The notes under the pieces were generated by a model. The model made no database searches, was not told the DNA's origin, and worked only from the letters and a program-made list of their open reading frames with translations. From JASSUD01 sp031963225 (lineage in GTDB: Bacteria > Pseudomonadota > Gammaproteobacteria > Burkholderiales > Burkholderiaceae), in NCBI GenBank assembly GCA_031963225.1, contig JASSUD010000013.1:1-45529 (forward strand): 45,529 nucleotides of DNA, in the 5' to 3' direction. The translations under genes were made by a program, and so were the position numbers. Positions within the stretch are counted from its first letter, which is position 1; the number at the start of each line of letters is the position of its first letter. This document shows, one piece after another, positions 33,701 to 43,047 of this stretch.

Positions 33701-35160
33701 TCGAGTTGGCCATTGCCCGTCAAATCGGTCAGCGTATGTAGCGCGTTGGTGCGGCTATGTCCGAGGGGAGCGCGCGGCAATGGGTGCCACGGTCCATACG
33801 TCACCGCGTTGTGGTTATCCGTGGCACGTTGGGGCGCGCGATAACGCCAGCCGGATTCATCTCGATATAGGATGCCGGGCACACCTTCGCCATAGAGATC
33901 GATTAATTGATAGTGTTGGGCATCATCCAGGCCCACCAAAGAAGGCAAAGAGCGAAAGCCGGTGTGATGCGGGATTGCTACATTCGATGAATCTGCAGAG
34001 GATGGGCCAGATGTAGGGCGTGCTTGAAGCAGCTCAAAGCCCCTATACTTAAAGTGAGTAGGGGGCAGCCGATCGTCACTTCTTTCATCTTGATCCAAGC
34101 CAAAGCTAGTGACGGCCTTCAAGGTAGTCACAAAAGGAGTTTCGTCGTACGACATCTGCATGCGCTTGACCAGAACCGGGGTTGCGCCTAGCTCGTCGAA
34201 AGCATGAAACAGCAAAATTTGCCGACATAGGCGATGCGTGCGCACCTCAAAACCCGTGGCGTAATCGGAAAAAGCATCCTGGCGCCGCGCCCATGGTCTC
34301 GCTGTTTCAAACAATGGTGGTTCATCGCCGGAACTTGGCTTTTCTCCGTAATCAAAACGCACTTCGAAATGCCAGGTTTGGTCTGGCACCGAATCGGTAT
34401 CCCATAAATAGAGGGGTTTGAAGTACTCTTTATTGCCATAGCACACACGGTCGAGGTAGCGGTTTGCTGTATGGTCGCGTAGCATATCTGCTTCAGTCAG
34501 ACTCTCTTTGTCTTCACTGCGGTACACGTAGTGGATGTGCTCCCCAGTAGGAGATACGGACTCTTCCAGCAGCCAACGGGCAATATGGGTATCTGCCGAT
34601 GCAGGGTCGGCGATGCGGCCTGATGCCGTTTTACCGTACAGATGCTCACTGCCATCTGCGCCGTGGATGAGCCAGAAGCACGGCTTCGTCTGGGTTGCGC
34701 CAATAGGCGTCCAGCGCTCAATCCGGTCAAAGCTGCCTTCAATGCGCGAAGAAAAACGCACCACCTTATAGGAGCCGCTAGGTGACTGACTCTCCCCCTC
34801 TGGATGGTATTTAGTCTCGATTTTTCCTTGTTCATCCAGCTTAGGAACTAGCTCTTCCCCGTTGGGCCCGACAAACACATCTTCGGGTGTATACGCGGGG
34901 ACTCCATCAGCCAGGCGTCGAGAAATAGCAGGCAGCCCTACGGACCATCCCATCCCAAAAGGGCCATTGCCGCTGCCGCTGCTGTAACTCAATGCGAGTG
35001 AGGGGGCAAAGCCGCGCCCCGGGCTCACCGGCAGGGGGATGGATAAGGACGCCATGCCCGTCATCCCCACCGCCTGTATGGTTTCATTGAGACCGTGGAT
35101 AGCCCCGCCCCCTTTAGGCAAGGCTAGCTCGGGAACTTTGACTTGATCATTCGATTGCAA
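30700..35160 (-). CDS. tcaC: Tc toxin B subunit (TcaC/TcdB-like)
   Basis: This 1486-residue protein has an N-terminal SpvB-type domain (LPKGGGAIHGLNETIQAVGM and SPSLALSYSSGSGNGPFGMGW, read here as FAPSLALSYSS...). Integrin-like/FG-GAP repeats in the middle form the beta-propeller that contacts the A pore, and C-terminal YD repeats build the cocoon with TccC. The length matches TcaC of Photorhabdus. The start is TTG 35160, preceded by GGAG at 7 nt, and no ATG lies nearby. It lies 35 nt after tcaB. Confidence 0.95.
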   Translation of the reverse strand: MQSNDQVKVPELALPKGGGAIHGLNETIQAVGMTGMASLSIPLPVSPGRGFAPSLALSYSSGSGNGPFGMGWSVGLPAISRRLADGVPAYTPEDVFVGPNGEELVPKLDEQGKIETKYHPEGESQSPSGSYKVVRFSSRIEGSFDRIERWTPIGATQTKPCFWLIHGADGSEHLYGKTASGRIADPASADTHIARWLLEESVSPTGEHIHYVYRSEDKESLTEADMLRDHTANRYLDRVCYGNKEYFKPLYLWDTDSVPDQTWHFEVRFDYGEKPSSGDEPPLFETARPWARRQDAFSDYATGFEVRTHRLCRQILLFHAFDELGATPVLVKRMQMSYDETPFVTTLKAVTSFGLDQDERSDDRLPPTHFKYRGFELLQARPTSGPSSADSSNVAIPHHTGFRSLPSLVGLDDAQHYQLIDLYGEGVPGILYRDESGWRYRAPQRATDNHNAVTYGPWHPLPRAPLGHSRTNALHTLTDLTGNGQLDWVSTRPGQAGFFTQRPDKTWSDFTPFAAFPSEFLHPHAQMANLMGAGLSDLVLIGPKSVRLYANQREHGFTASIEVPHTEDALPLAGTSRQEVVAFSDVLGSGQQHLVRIRHNTVTCWPNLGRGHFGKPISWAINLPVTEALFNPACVFLADLDGSGAADLIYAQSDGLRILRNESGNGFAKPELLRFPEGLRYDTLCHLSFADIDGLGCASLILTVPHPTPQHWRYDFSQGHKPYLLTSINNNMGLQVGFTYRSSAQEWLDEKNDLSITLSIPDKPAISHLPFPVHVVQKITHLDEITGNTLSQQFTYRNGYYDGQEREFRGFGLVTHIDTELFAPAQGGHQEDTYTAPVMTKTWYHTGSVLRDEQVRSPYSRHDKEAIRLEPEVFTRFNPTTSPKEVILPEATLNARMHTEMVRALKGSVLREEVFGLDDFTAGPYTTRESRYLVRCVQDVGADHRAVVLPLSLETLSYHYERTPTDPMCTQEINLAWDRYGSLLRSVAIHHPRRSVDSPFEDEFKKKWWEASQDTAQKVMWLTETRHAWHHLDTSQARRLALPHQTRTEAREIQPNEIPKSVGYESLRGSRSLLDGKSTLLGHQIYHYVTDPTAPNQPVTREGLLKYIESAEFDEQTLEVYKDLPELNGENRDQALRDAGYTELSAPLWLNQGETLWAIQQSICTYDTPEKFHHLINYQPAIGAGVTTITYDRYGCLVTGVTDAMGHQTIAQYDYRHLLPFRLIDTNENVQEACYDALGQLSVSSFYGTNVGQRVGFDPLYEKGIDPNKKKIARPAPQLIEQVLQNPEKAVGSYAAAYYYDALSWMQKRGPVQSVGLVRANYASDLPAQVRITLSCSDGLGRVLQAKQKVEAGTAYQRDSEGGLVLCSNKQPVEIDTGTATTRWVVSGRVEYNNKGLPVRSYQPYFVNSHLYVNDAAFRQFGYCDTHYYDPLGREVRVVTAQGYLRRQTYHTWYGIKEDENDTLAEILARSKKAQPVQKIEGEHVN

Positions 35161-35195
35161 AAGGTGTCTCCAAAAGGCGATTTTTCTAAATGCTT

Positions 35196-38100
35196 TTATT
35201 TTCGGTTTACCGCCTTAGTACCAGCTGGATTGTTTAGTCCGGCGACAGTTTCACGAAACGTCTCACCACCATCTTTAGCCGTATAGCGAATACAAACAAT
35301 CACGTCGGTTAAAGACGTTAGTAGCGCCTTCTGCGATTCCTCGGTGTGCTCAGGAAAAGTCAGCGTCCAGTTCGAGACAGCCCCCGTGCCTTCAAAGGGT
35401 AGATAGCGTTCGTCGCCAAAATTCAAAGTGAATAGGCCACTATCATCTACCCCAGTAGACAAGGCGATTTGCTGGCTCGCCCGTAGGTTGGATTTGATTG
35501 CAGTCTGAGATCCATCAGGGTCTTTTGGATTATGAAGATGCTTAACGGCCGCTATGTCCGGTTTCACGATCACATGGCTGCCTGTTTGCGTCAGGATGGC
35601 CCGCACATCTTGGTAAGGACCAATCACCGCCGGTAACGACACGCTGACGGTGACGATCTGCCGCAAATAATGCCCGGGATACCGTCGATCGAAATCTTGC
35701 TCGGTCAGGTTAAATTCAAGCTTGCCCTTTGTCTTCAAATTCTCCACTTTTGACGCCCAATCATTCGCTTTCAATTCAAACAATTGCTTAAGCGAAACGG
35801 TATGCACAATCTCAAGCTTGCGTTCGTTGCGGGTCAAATACGCATGATCCATGCGGTGCAAAGCCAACTTCAACGTTTCGCCCGCTAACAGACCTCGATA
35901 CAGGTCTTGCCACGCACCCGGTTGAATAAAGCTAGGCGTTTCATACTCACCTGTTTCATAGCGCCAAGCAGCCTCACTAAACAGGCACAAAGAAGTAACT
36001 GCATCATAGGCTTGGAAATACAGCGCAGAAAGTTGTCCCGCCATCCATTGGTACAGTGACTCAGCCGTAAAGCGGCTGGTGAGAAAAGCTTGATTGGCTT
36101 GAAGGTGCGCTTGTTGGGCTTTGATTTGGGCTTTTTGTTTTTCAAACAACGCAATCTGTTGATTTTGTGCGGCAATCTGCTCATCTATCTGTTTGACTTC
36201 AACCGTGGCTAATTTTTGCTGTAATTCCCATTCTTCTGCGCGGCGCCGATACTGCTCTGAAATCTCCATCTGGTTAGCCAGTATCGAGGTAACTTCCGAT
36301 TCGCAGAGCAGCCCATCGGCTCCGGCATGGAATGGTCCGGAAAAATCCATGCCGCCTGTGGCTGTACCGTAGATATTCGGGACCATTGAAGCAATGGCGC
36401 CCGCAGCCCGCAGTGCTGGCGCGCCAGCAGTCATTATCGAAGCCGCCCCCCGTAAGATCCTCACTTGATCCTCCGCTGGCGACGTGTGCTCTTTGAACAG
36501 TGTTTTGTAGTAAGCCTCACGAGTCGTGGCAGACTTCTTACTCAGTGTGAGCCCTTCTAGCGTCCTTTTCCCCATTTCAATGGTCAAATCTTGCAACTCC
36601 AGCGTAAAGTCCAGAAGCTCCCCCTGTTGCACGTGTTGGAGCCGTTCCAACTCGGCGGCGTCCTTACGCTCCAGTGTGCTTTGCAGTGCATTACCAAACT
36701 GGATGAGCATCTCTACAGCGCTCATTGCTTTGCTCATCATTGCGGCAAAGCGTAGAGGGGGAATTGACACAGCTGCCAGGAGCCGCGTCCCCCCAGCCCC
36801 TCCACGACCACGAGCAGCGAGCAATTCCGTAGGATTGAGGGGGGCATCGAATAACGGCAGACTCAAAGGTTTACCATCAATGGTTAAGTTATGGCGCAGG
36901 TTATAGAGGCGGTTGTCAATCTGCTGCCAGTGATCAAGTAGTGCTTTGTTTAATGGGAGGGAAAACGCATTATCGGGTTCAGATGTATTACTGGGCTTGA
37001 ATGCTTTCCTGAGCGCATTGCCTGTTACGAGTTTTTCTAGTTTTTCAGGTATCCATTTCCGCGCCACTTTCGTTGTCGGCGCTTGCCCCAGTAATTCGCG
37101 AGCCTGGAGATACCACTGCTTGGCTTCGCCTAATGCTTCTCGCGTAAGCTCCCGATAACATGCATCGCCCTGATCAACCAGATTTTTGATATAGGCAAAG
37201 AAAACGGCCTTGCGGTAGTGTATCGGGTACGCCATGGCCAATTCATCCGGGTCTATTGCGCCGGGGCCAATCATCTCCGCGTCAGCACTATTTCTCCACT
37301 CTAAAAGCTCTTGCATACGCCAATAATTGCCATGGATGTCAGAAGGCAAAAAGAGATAGTGCAACCACTGTGTGGCGTCATCAAAGCGATGCTCCAAGTT
37401 CAAGCGGTGCGCAACGAGTAGGGGCATATGAAAAAATAATTCCCAGAAATGCAGGCCGTTGGCACCGTGAAAGCCCATTTGTACATCCACTGTTCCCTCC
37501 CCTATGTCCGGCTCTGTAATGTTTTTCTGCGTATCTAAATTCAGTACTGCATCAATGCTCACATTCGCTTTTTGAATTAATGTTTTGGCAAAGAGGGTAT
37601 TAAGGCGAATCGGCGAATAGCCCATCTTCTTAGGAAATTGTAAATATTGGGTAAACTCAGATTGAGATTGTGGCGCTTGAGGCTCTGCTGTTGAACTAAT
37701 AGTTAAATATTCGGCCTCATTTTTGGGCGGTATTGAGAAAATGGGCGCTTGAAAAATAAGATCGTATTGATTGTTTTTTCTAAAGCAACATTCAATAATG
37801 CCAATTGGCTCCTTATTATAAGAACGCGTTAAGGAAGTTTCTATTTCGTTTTTATTAGTAGCATTAGAAGATACTTTCACCCCGCTCTTATTAGTAATTG
37901 ATATAGAGCTTAATACCACATCAACGGGCTTTCCATACAACTCATCCTTATATTTTGGGCGAGTTGCCTTAACTTTCACAATAAAATTATCATCTTTTTT
38001 TATAGCAGTTAGAGCGAGGTAATTTTGAAGATTACGATTATTTTTTTCTTGTCCCAGCTTTACTTGCCACTTGTCGCCAGTGCCATGCTCATGCATAACA

Positions 38101-39212
38101 ATCGAACCGTTTTTCAAGTGCTGAGAGTTAAATGTGTCCGTTTTGATAGAGACATCATTGAGCAATGCATCGTATTTATAAATATTACATTCTTGAGAAT
38201 CCCCATCTACTTTCACCAGAAAGTATAGCTCTTCTTTTTGTTGGTCCACATTCACATATGCACTGAAGTACACTATTTTTTTGCATGCGGGAAAATTCCT
38301 GAGCTCCAGTGGTACGCTCCAGGTATCATCGAAGCGCTTAAAAGCCAGCTTCATAAACATGCCGGTTTGCTGGATTGGTTTACTCAAGACCAACTGTGTC
38401 TTCTTGTCCTCTGTAGTAAAAGTCACCCCATGATCAGCAGCTGCCCCCTGGCCTTCTTGCTCTGCTGATTCACACCATGCGATATAGAGCCGCCCATTCA
38501 TAAAAACAGGGCACACTGCACCCTGCATCACATTTCCTACCGCCGCGTCGACCGATTTCCACTCGGTCCAAGCGGTTGGAAAAAATGCTTTTGATGTCGT
38601 GCTATCCGTGTGTTTGGTCAGGTCTAATGTGCGCCAATAATACTTATGTGGCTTATTTTTCGTTCGACCGATTAAATAAACCATCTTTTCAGTCAACGCC
38701 TCATAGCCACTGACTACTTCCAGATTACTGACCTCTTCAAAGCCATTCAAATAGTCTAAGACCGCGCTCTGGGCTTCATCCTTATTGATACGCCCCTGAT
38801 TCAAACGATTTTCAAGTTTTTTAAACAGCGTAGTTTTCGACTTGCGTAGCGTGGGGTTGAGATAATTTTCTGGATAGGCTTCGAGCGCACGATTGCCTGC
38901 CCAGACCGCATAGCGGCTATCGTTATCTTGCCATCGACGCACTTCATCGGGCATGACCTTGGCATGCGGCTCACGGCGCTGAACGAGGCGATTGAGATAT
39001 AGCTGCAAGCTTGCGATCCCTTCAGCGACCTTGCTGGTGTGAACAGCACTCGATATCAATGGATCAATCAGCAGATACGCATATAAATCCTCTGCGGTGT
39101 GGACTTTTTTTGCCAATGCATCTTTTTTTTTAGGGATCACATGTCCAAGATAAAAGTCGACGAGTGCATCGCGTTTAGCTTCATTCAGTTGGGCTTCAAT
39201 AGCGGTGTTCAT
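35196..39212 (-). CDS. tcaB: Tc toxin A subunit, C-terminal half (TcaB-like)
   Basis: This 1338-residue protein carries the second half of the TcA pentameric injection machine. It has a middle region with neuraminidase-like and receptor-binding features. A long helical shaft/pore part follows around residues 850-1100, with the coiled coil EEWELQQKLATVEVKQIDEQ. The C-terminal TcB-binding region has DRRYPGHYLRQIVTVSVSLP. ATG 39212 is preferred over an in-frame TTG 6 nt earlier. Residues about 305-505 are encoded by AT-rich DNA and look like a variable insertion. It lies 62 nt after tcaA, as in systems where TcA is split into TcaA and TcaB. Confidence 0.93.
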   Translation of the reverse strand: MNTAIEAQLNEAKRDALVDFYLGHVIPKKKDALAKKVHTAEDLYAYLLIDPLISSAVHTSKVAEGIASLQLYLNRLVQRREPHAKVMPDEVRRWQDNDSRYAVWAGNRALEAYPENYLNPTLRKSKTTLFKKLENRLNQGRINKDEAQSAVLDYLNGFEEVSNLEVVSGYEALTEKMVYLIGRTKNKPHKYYWRTLDLTKHTDSTTSKAFFPTAWTEWKSVDAAVGNVMQGAVCPVFMNGRLYIAWCESAEQEGQGAAADHGVTFTTEDKKTQLVLSKPIQQTGMFMKLAFKRFDDTWSVPLELRNFPACKKIVYFSAYVNVDQQKEELYFLVKVDGDSQECNIYKYDALLNDVSIKTDTFNSQHLKNGSIVMHEHGTGDKWQVKLGQEKNNRNLQNYLALTAIKKDDNFIVKVKATRPKYKDELYGKPVDVVLSSISITNKSGVKVSSNATNKNEIETSLTRSYNKEPIGIIECCFRKNNQYDLIFQAPIFSIPPKNEAEYLTISSTAEPQAPQSQSEFTQYLQFPKKMGYSPIRLNTLFAKTLIQKANVSIDAVLNLDTQKNITEPDIGEGTVDVQMGFHGANGLHFWELFFHMPLLVAHRLNLEHRFDDATQWLHYLFLPSDIHGNYWRMQELLEWRNSADAEMIGPGAIDPDELAMAYPIHYRKAVFFAYIKNLVDQGDACYRELTREALGEAKQWYLQARELLGQAPTTKVARKWIPEKLEKLVTGNALRKAFKPSNTSEPDNAFSLPLNKALLDHWQQIDNRLYNLRHNLTIDGKPLSLPLFDAPLNPTELLAARGRGGAGGTRLLAAVSIPPLRFAAMMSKAMSAVEMLIQFGNALQSTLERKDAAELERLQHVQQGELLDFTLELQDLTIEMGKRTLEGLTLSKKSATTREAYYKTLFKEHTSPAEDQVRILRGAASIMTAGAPALRAAGAIASMVPNIYGTATGGMDFSGPFHAGADGLLCESEVTSILANQMEISEQYRRRAEEWELQQKLATVEVKQIDEQIAAQNQQIALFEKQKAQIKAQQAHLQANQAFLTSRFTAESLYQWMAGQLSALYFQAYDAVTSLCLFSEAAWRYETGEYETPSFIQPGAWQDLYRGLLAGETLKLALHRMDHAYLTRNERKLEIVHTVSLKQLFELKANDWASKVENLKTKGKLEFNLTEQDFDRRYPGHYLRQIVTVSVSLPAVIGPYQDVRAILTQTGSHVIVKPDIAAVKHLHNPKDPDGSQTAIKSNLRASQQIALSTGVDDSGLFTLNFGDERYLPFEGTGAVSNWTLTFPEHTEESQKALLTSLTDVIVCIRYTAKDGGETFRETVAGLNNPAGTKAVNRK

Positions 39213-39274
39213 GAGCAAGTGCCTGTGAGAGGAATGCGGGTAGAAAAAGATGTATTTAATAGTAGGTATTCGAC

Positions 39275-42200
39275 CTACGTTTGCCGGGTTGCAACCCCTC
39301 GCGCGGCAGCGCTAATCACCACTTGCCCTACGGCTTGCCATTTAGAAAATGCTTTCTTCTCGTCGAGATCGGCGGCCTCTAGCAGCGCCGCCGCTGAGAG
39401 CCCCGTTTGCCGGGATAAAGCATGTAAACGCATAAGCCAATCTAAGTGATCAAGAGGGCTGTTGCCATGCTTATCAAATTTCTCCAACGCTGTTTTTACT
39501 TCCAACTTCTCCCAGTTAAGCAAATCCGCTAGCAATGCATAGGTGTCGTCGGTATGAATTTGATTCTTAGCATTAAAGTGCCGTAGGTAATCGAGTGCTT
39601 GAGTCTCATCCTTTGCATTGGATGATAGAAAATCAGCGTAGCAACTCAATCGATAAATATCTTGGAAGGTTAGTTCAACATGGTCGCTCCATTCTGTCTT
39701 AGTCAGCAAACTCTCCAAAGCTGCAGCACTGAGTTTGAGTTTCTTGATCAAATCTACATGACGATCCAACGCATATACCAGTTGAAGGTATGCATCTGGA
39801 ATCTTGTCAGGGGCATTTTCTTCTAAATTTAACGTCATGCTGACAAACTGCTGCCAGTCAAAATGGTGCCACTGTAGAATGGCACGCAAGCTTTCCAATG
39901 GAAGGTCATATAGCTGGCTCAGAACGCGTGCTATTGCATTCAATTGCGCAGCCTGTGCTTGGGAGAGGGTTTGGAGAAGTTGTGTATGAGCTGATAAGGA
40001 AATTTTTTTGAAAAAAATATTTTTTGAATCCACACCTTCTTGCGTCAACTCTTTTATTAAATTTGATTGTAGCGTCGATATATTGGTTACTTCATTTTTT
40101 AATGAACCTGCTTTTTGCAAAAATAGATTAAATTTTTCCAAAAAATCATATATCGGGTTTTTATCTATTGTATCTAATAAGCTGAGATTGGGATGATCTT
40201 TTTTGGCCTCATCGTAGAAAGAATTCCAGCCTTCGCTAATACATTTTTCTGATAAAATGCCGAATTTTTCGGATATATTATTTGATTGGTTTTTGCAAAT
40301 TTTATCCAAAAAATTATTTTCAAATAATCTTATTGGAAGTTCATCGAAATCTTTTCCTCTGTCTTCAATACTCTTTAGTATTCTTTTTAATTCTTTAAAA
40401 ATAATACGTTCATAGTCATCAAAAAGATCTGGATTTTTAAATTTTTCTTCAATTATATTGTTAATTTCTTCGTAAGCCAAGTTCAGTTTTTCATACTCTT
40501 TACTGCATAACGCATTAAATTCAATTTTAAAATCTATAAATTCCTTTTCTTCCAGCTTTTTTAATTCTAATTTTTTCTTCTGAAAAAGAGAATTTTTATC
40601 GTCCCATTCTATTAAATAAGAGAGCGCCTTATGCGCAACGACAATCCCTTTTTTATCAACAAAATTTTCTAAAATTTTTAACCATGTAGTGGATTTATTT
40701 GCTGCATTAATAGTTGAAGGAAGCTCAATGCACGCGAAACTATCTTCGTTAAGTAAACAGGGTTGGATCGCTTGTTTGAGGGGAGAAAGTCGCTCAAGCA
40801 AAGCCACTTTATTCATCGGTGGGATCGACTTGGAACACCATGTCCAAACCTGAGCCACAGAAAGCTTGTGGGCTTTCAACCAATGCACAGCGGATTCGAG
40901 TGCCAGGATGACATCAAGGATATCAATTTCTTTGTCCCCTGGCTCTTTAATGTGGGCAGCGACGAGATACTTTATATAGGTATCTTGCCCCCCCCCCATT
41001 AAGCGAAGCAGCATTAGCCCTTCTTTCACAGTCAAACCAAATAGTCGTGGAATTTTAACTAAGCGGTAGAACATTGAAATGCATGTCAGTGAGCAATGGA
41101 GTGGAAAATCACTGAACTTTGCAAGCTCAGCCAAAGTCGCCTCTGAAACCCCTAAATCCGCACATAGGGGCCTCGTGATTTGACTATACTGTGGTTCAAC
41201 CTTAAAGAACTGATCATCGATTTGAATTGATGCGCCAGTACCGGTAGCACAGAAGATGCGATCCAACAATGAGGTGGCGCCGTCACGCGCATACGGTGAA
41301 ATCTGGTCAATCAACGCTGCAAATTCATCTGCTTGCAGCCCGTATTCACGCTGCAAATGATGAAATAAGCCTAGGCCACGCAGCATGCTATCGCTGAATG
41401 CTTCCACCATATCTCTACTGTTTGATGCATACGCCAAAGCAGTAATAAGCCAGTCCAACTGATCATAGGGCAGCGCCAGCCAGCGTTGGAGTCGGATTAG
41501 ACGATTCAGACGAATAAAGGCTGCGGGAGCTCCAACCAATTGATCGCTAAAAATAGTGGGAGCAGTTTTTTCCTCTGCTTGATTCAAGTAAATAGCACCA
41601 TATTCATGCGCCTCAACCTTATTAGCAGTAAGCTGTGTTGAGGAGGCACCCCCCATTTTTGAGGAGCGTGTCGCTGCATAAACACTGCTAGCAAGGATCT
41701 GATCCAGTTCGCTGCGCTGCAGTCCTGTAGCTTTGCAAAATTTGGCTACGTCCACCTTGTACTTATCTGCTTCTTGGACTTGGACGTTAAAAAATTTCGG
41801 CCCGTAATTTGACGGAAGATAAGTCGCCGCATCCGATTTGTCAGTAAGGATCTTTTGCTGCTCAGGACTCAATTCTCCATAGGCTTTCAGCGCAGCGCGT
41901 GCCTTGTCGGAACCGATAGCCTCAATGATAGAGCCAGCCGATTGCTGATTAGTTTGTCGAATCACCGTACCCAGAGTGGTTTTTGCTGCTCTCAAACCCA
42001 GCGTGATTTGATTAAGCGGCAGGTGAAATGGCAAACTAAAAGGATAATGTGTGGTAGATAACTTTTCATCGAGATTCACCGGCTCCTTATCCTCAATCGC
42101 ACTCAAAATTGATTTACTCAGAATGTCATTAACAAGCTCAAGAGTAGGGATTTCCTTTTCTACCGCCACATTGTCTACTAGAAGCGTAGCTAAATCGGAT

Positions 42201-42604
42201 CTGCGCTTCTTAATTTTTTCGTTTTCATTTTCATCTTCATCTTTTTTTTCACCTTCGATCTGCTGAGCAAACGCATACAAATTCGCTAGATACGCTACGG
42301 GCGAATCCCAAGCTTCCAAACTACCAGGCGCCGCGCGTTCAGCCCATTTCTCGTTGAATAAACCTAGATAAGTCGGATGATCGTCACTTTCACTTTGTTT
42401 TTCTTGACTGTGCAATGCCTCGTTAATCAGTTTCCGTTTTTCTTTAGTAACTTCGGCAACTGCTTTCTCATATATTTGGAGAGCATTCGTTTTATTTTTA
42501 TGAAGCTCCAAATATCGATCTTTTGTATACGCTGCAACTTCAAAGCTATCTTTTGCTTCTAATTGATCATTAGTATTTTTAGGCACAGGAGAAGCAGCAG
42601 TCAT
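39275..42604 (-). CDS. tcaA: Tc toxin A subunit, N-terminal half (TcaA-like)
   Basis: This 1109-residue protein has the VRP1 (Salmonella plasmid virulence A) type motif SLEAWDSPVAYLANLYAFAQ near residues 95-115, typical of the alpha-helical shell of TcA. The C-terminal part has repeated helical bundles (YALLADLLNW, DHLDWLMRLHALSRQTGLSA). Its length is close to Photorhabdus TcaA (about 1100), and with tcaB it totals about 2450 residues, near intact TcdA. Residues about 654-868 are Lys/Glu/Phe-rich and encoded by strongly AT-rich DNA. ATG 42604 has AAGGA about 10 nt upstream. It is the first gene of the toxin operon. Confidence 0.92.
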   Translation of the reverse strand: MTAASPVPKNTNDQLEAKDSFEVAAYTKDRYLELHKNKTNALQIYEKAVAEVTKEKRKLINEALHSQEKQSESDDHPTYLGLFNEKWAERAAPGSLEAWDSPVAYLANLYAFAQQIEGEKKDEDENENEKIKKRRSDLATLLVDNVAVEKEIPTLELVNDILSKSILSAIEDKEPVNLDEKLSTTHYPFSLPFHLPLNQITLGLRAAKTTLGTVIRQTNQQSAGSIIEAIGSDKARAALKAYGELSPEQQKILTDKSDAATYLPSNYGPKFFNVQVQEADKYKVDVAKFCKATGLQRSELDQILASSVYAATRSSKMGGASSTQLTANKVEAHEYGAIYLNQAEEKTAPTIFSDQLVGAPAAFIRLNRLIRLQRWLALPYDQLDWLITALAYASNSRDMVEAFSDSMLRGLGLFHHLQREYGLQADEFAALIDQISPYARDGATSLLDRIFCATGTGASIQIDDQFFKVEPQYSQITRPLCADLGVSEATLAELAKFSDFPLHCSLTCISMFYRLVKIPRLFGLTVKEGLMLLRLMGGGQDTYIKYLVAAHIKEPGDKEIDILDVILALESAVHWLKAHKLSVAQVWTWCSKSIPPMNKVALLERLSPLKQAIQPCLLNEDSFACIELPSTINAANKSTTWLKILENFVDKKGIVVAHKALSYLIEWDDKNSLFQKKKLELKKLEEKEFIDFKIEFNALCSKEYEKLNLAYEEINNIIEEKFKNPDLFDDYERIIFKELKRILKSIEDRGKDFDELPIRLFENNFLDKICKNQSNNISEKFGILSEKCISEGWNSFYDEAKKDHPNLSLLDTIDKNPIYDFLEKFNLFLQKAGSLKNEVTNISTLQSNLIKELTQEGVDSKNIFFKKISLSAHTQLLQTLSQAQAAQLNAIARVLSQLYDLPLESLRAILQWHHFDWQQFVSMTLNLEENAPDKIPDAYLQLVYALDRHVDLIKKLKLSAAALESLLTKTEWSDHVELTFQDIYRLSCYADFLSSNAKDETQALDYLRHFNAKNQIHTDDTYALLADLLNWEKLEVKTALEKFDKHGNSPLDHLDWLMRLHALSRQTGLSAAALLEAADLDEKKAFSKWQAVGQVVISAAARGVATRQT

Positions 42605-42815
42605 TGAGCAGTCCTTTAGAATAAAACAAGAATAGAGCTACCCTAGCGACAGCCATCATCGGAATGAGCAGCAAAAAAGTAATAGAGAAACCCGCCGGCC
42701 TGTTTTTGGTAATAAGAACACGCCATACCAAGTCAGCTAAAAATTGCCAGCGTGACGGCTTATTATGAAGTGAAATAAGAAAACGAAATAAGCGCAAAAA
42801 GCAATAATCGTGCAT
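42579..42815 (-). CDS. Possible small membrane protein overlapping the tcaA start
   Basis: This is a 78-codon frame starting at ATG 42815. It has a basic N-terminus, a WQFLADLVWRVLI segment and a hydrophobic helix (GFSITFLLLIPMMAVARVAL), and ends 26 nt inside tcaA. It has no Shine-Dalgarno. Small membrane proteins are sometimes encoded near Tc loci for toxin release, but nothing here identifies it as one. Confidence 0.25.
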   Translation of the reverse strand: MHDYCFLRLFRFLISLHNKPSRWQFLADLVWRVLITKNRPAGFSITFLLLIPMMAVARVALFLFYSKGLLNDCCFSCA

Positions 42816-43047
42816 ATAGTAAATTCTTACATGCCTTAATCTACAGATATAAACACATATTCAAACTGAATCTACTCGGGTCATTAACTTAATCTGATAG
42901 AGCTAACAGAAAAATTTCTTTATAGGATATAAATAGATGGCAGCCTTGCTCCGCCGTACTGATGTGGCGGCGCAAACACGCTCATTAAGAGCGGGCCTTG
43001 CATGAATAAACCTGAATCGTTCTGGAGGAGAGTAGGCAATAGTAGGG

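Noticed and set aside
39213..39274. Frameshift splitting one TcA gene into two
   Set aside because: Each half has its own start, and lengths match the naturally split TcaA/TcaB arrangement of Photorhabdus and Yersinia.
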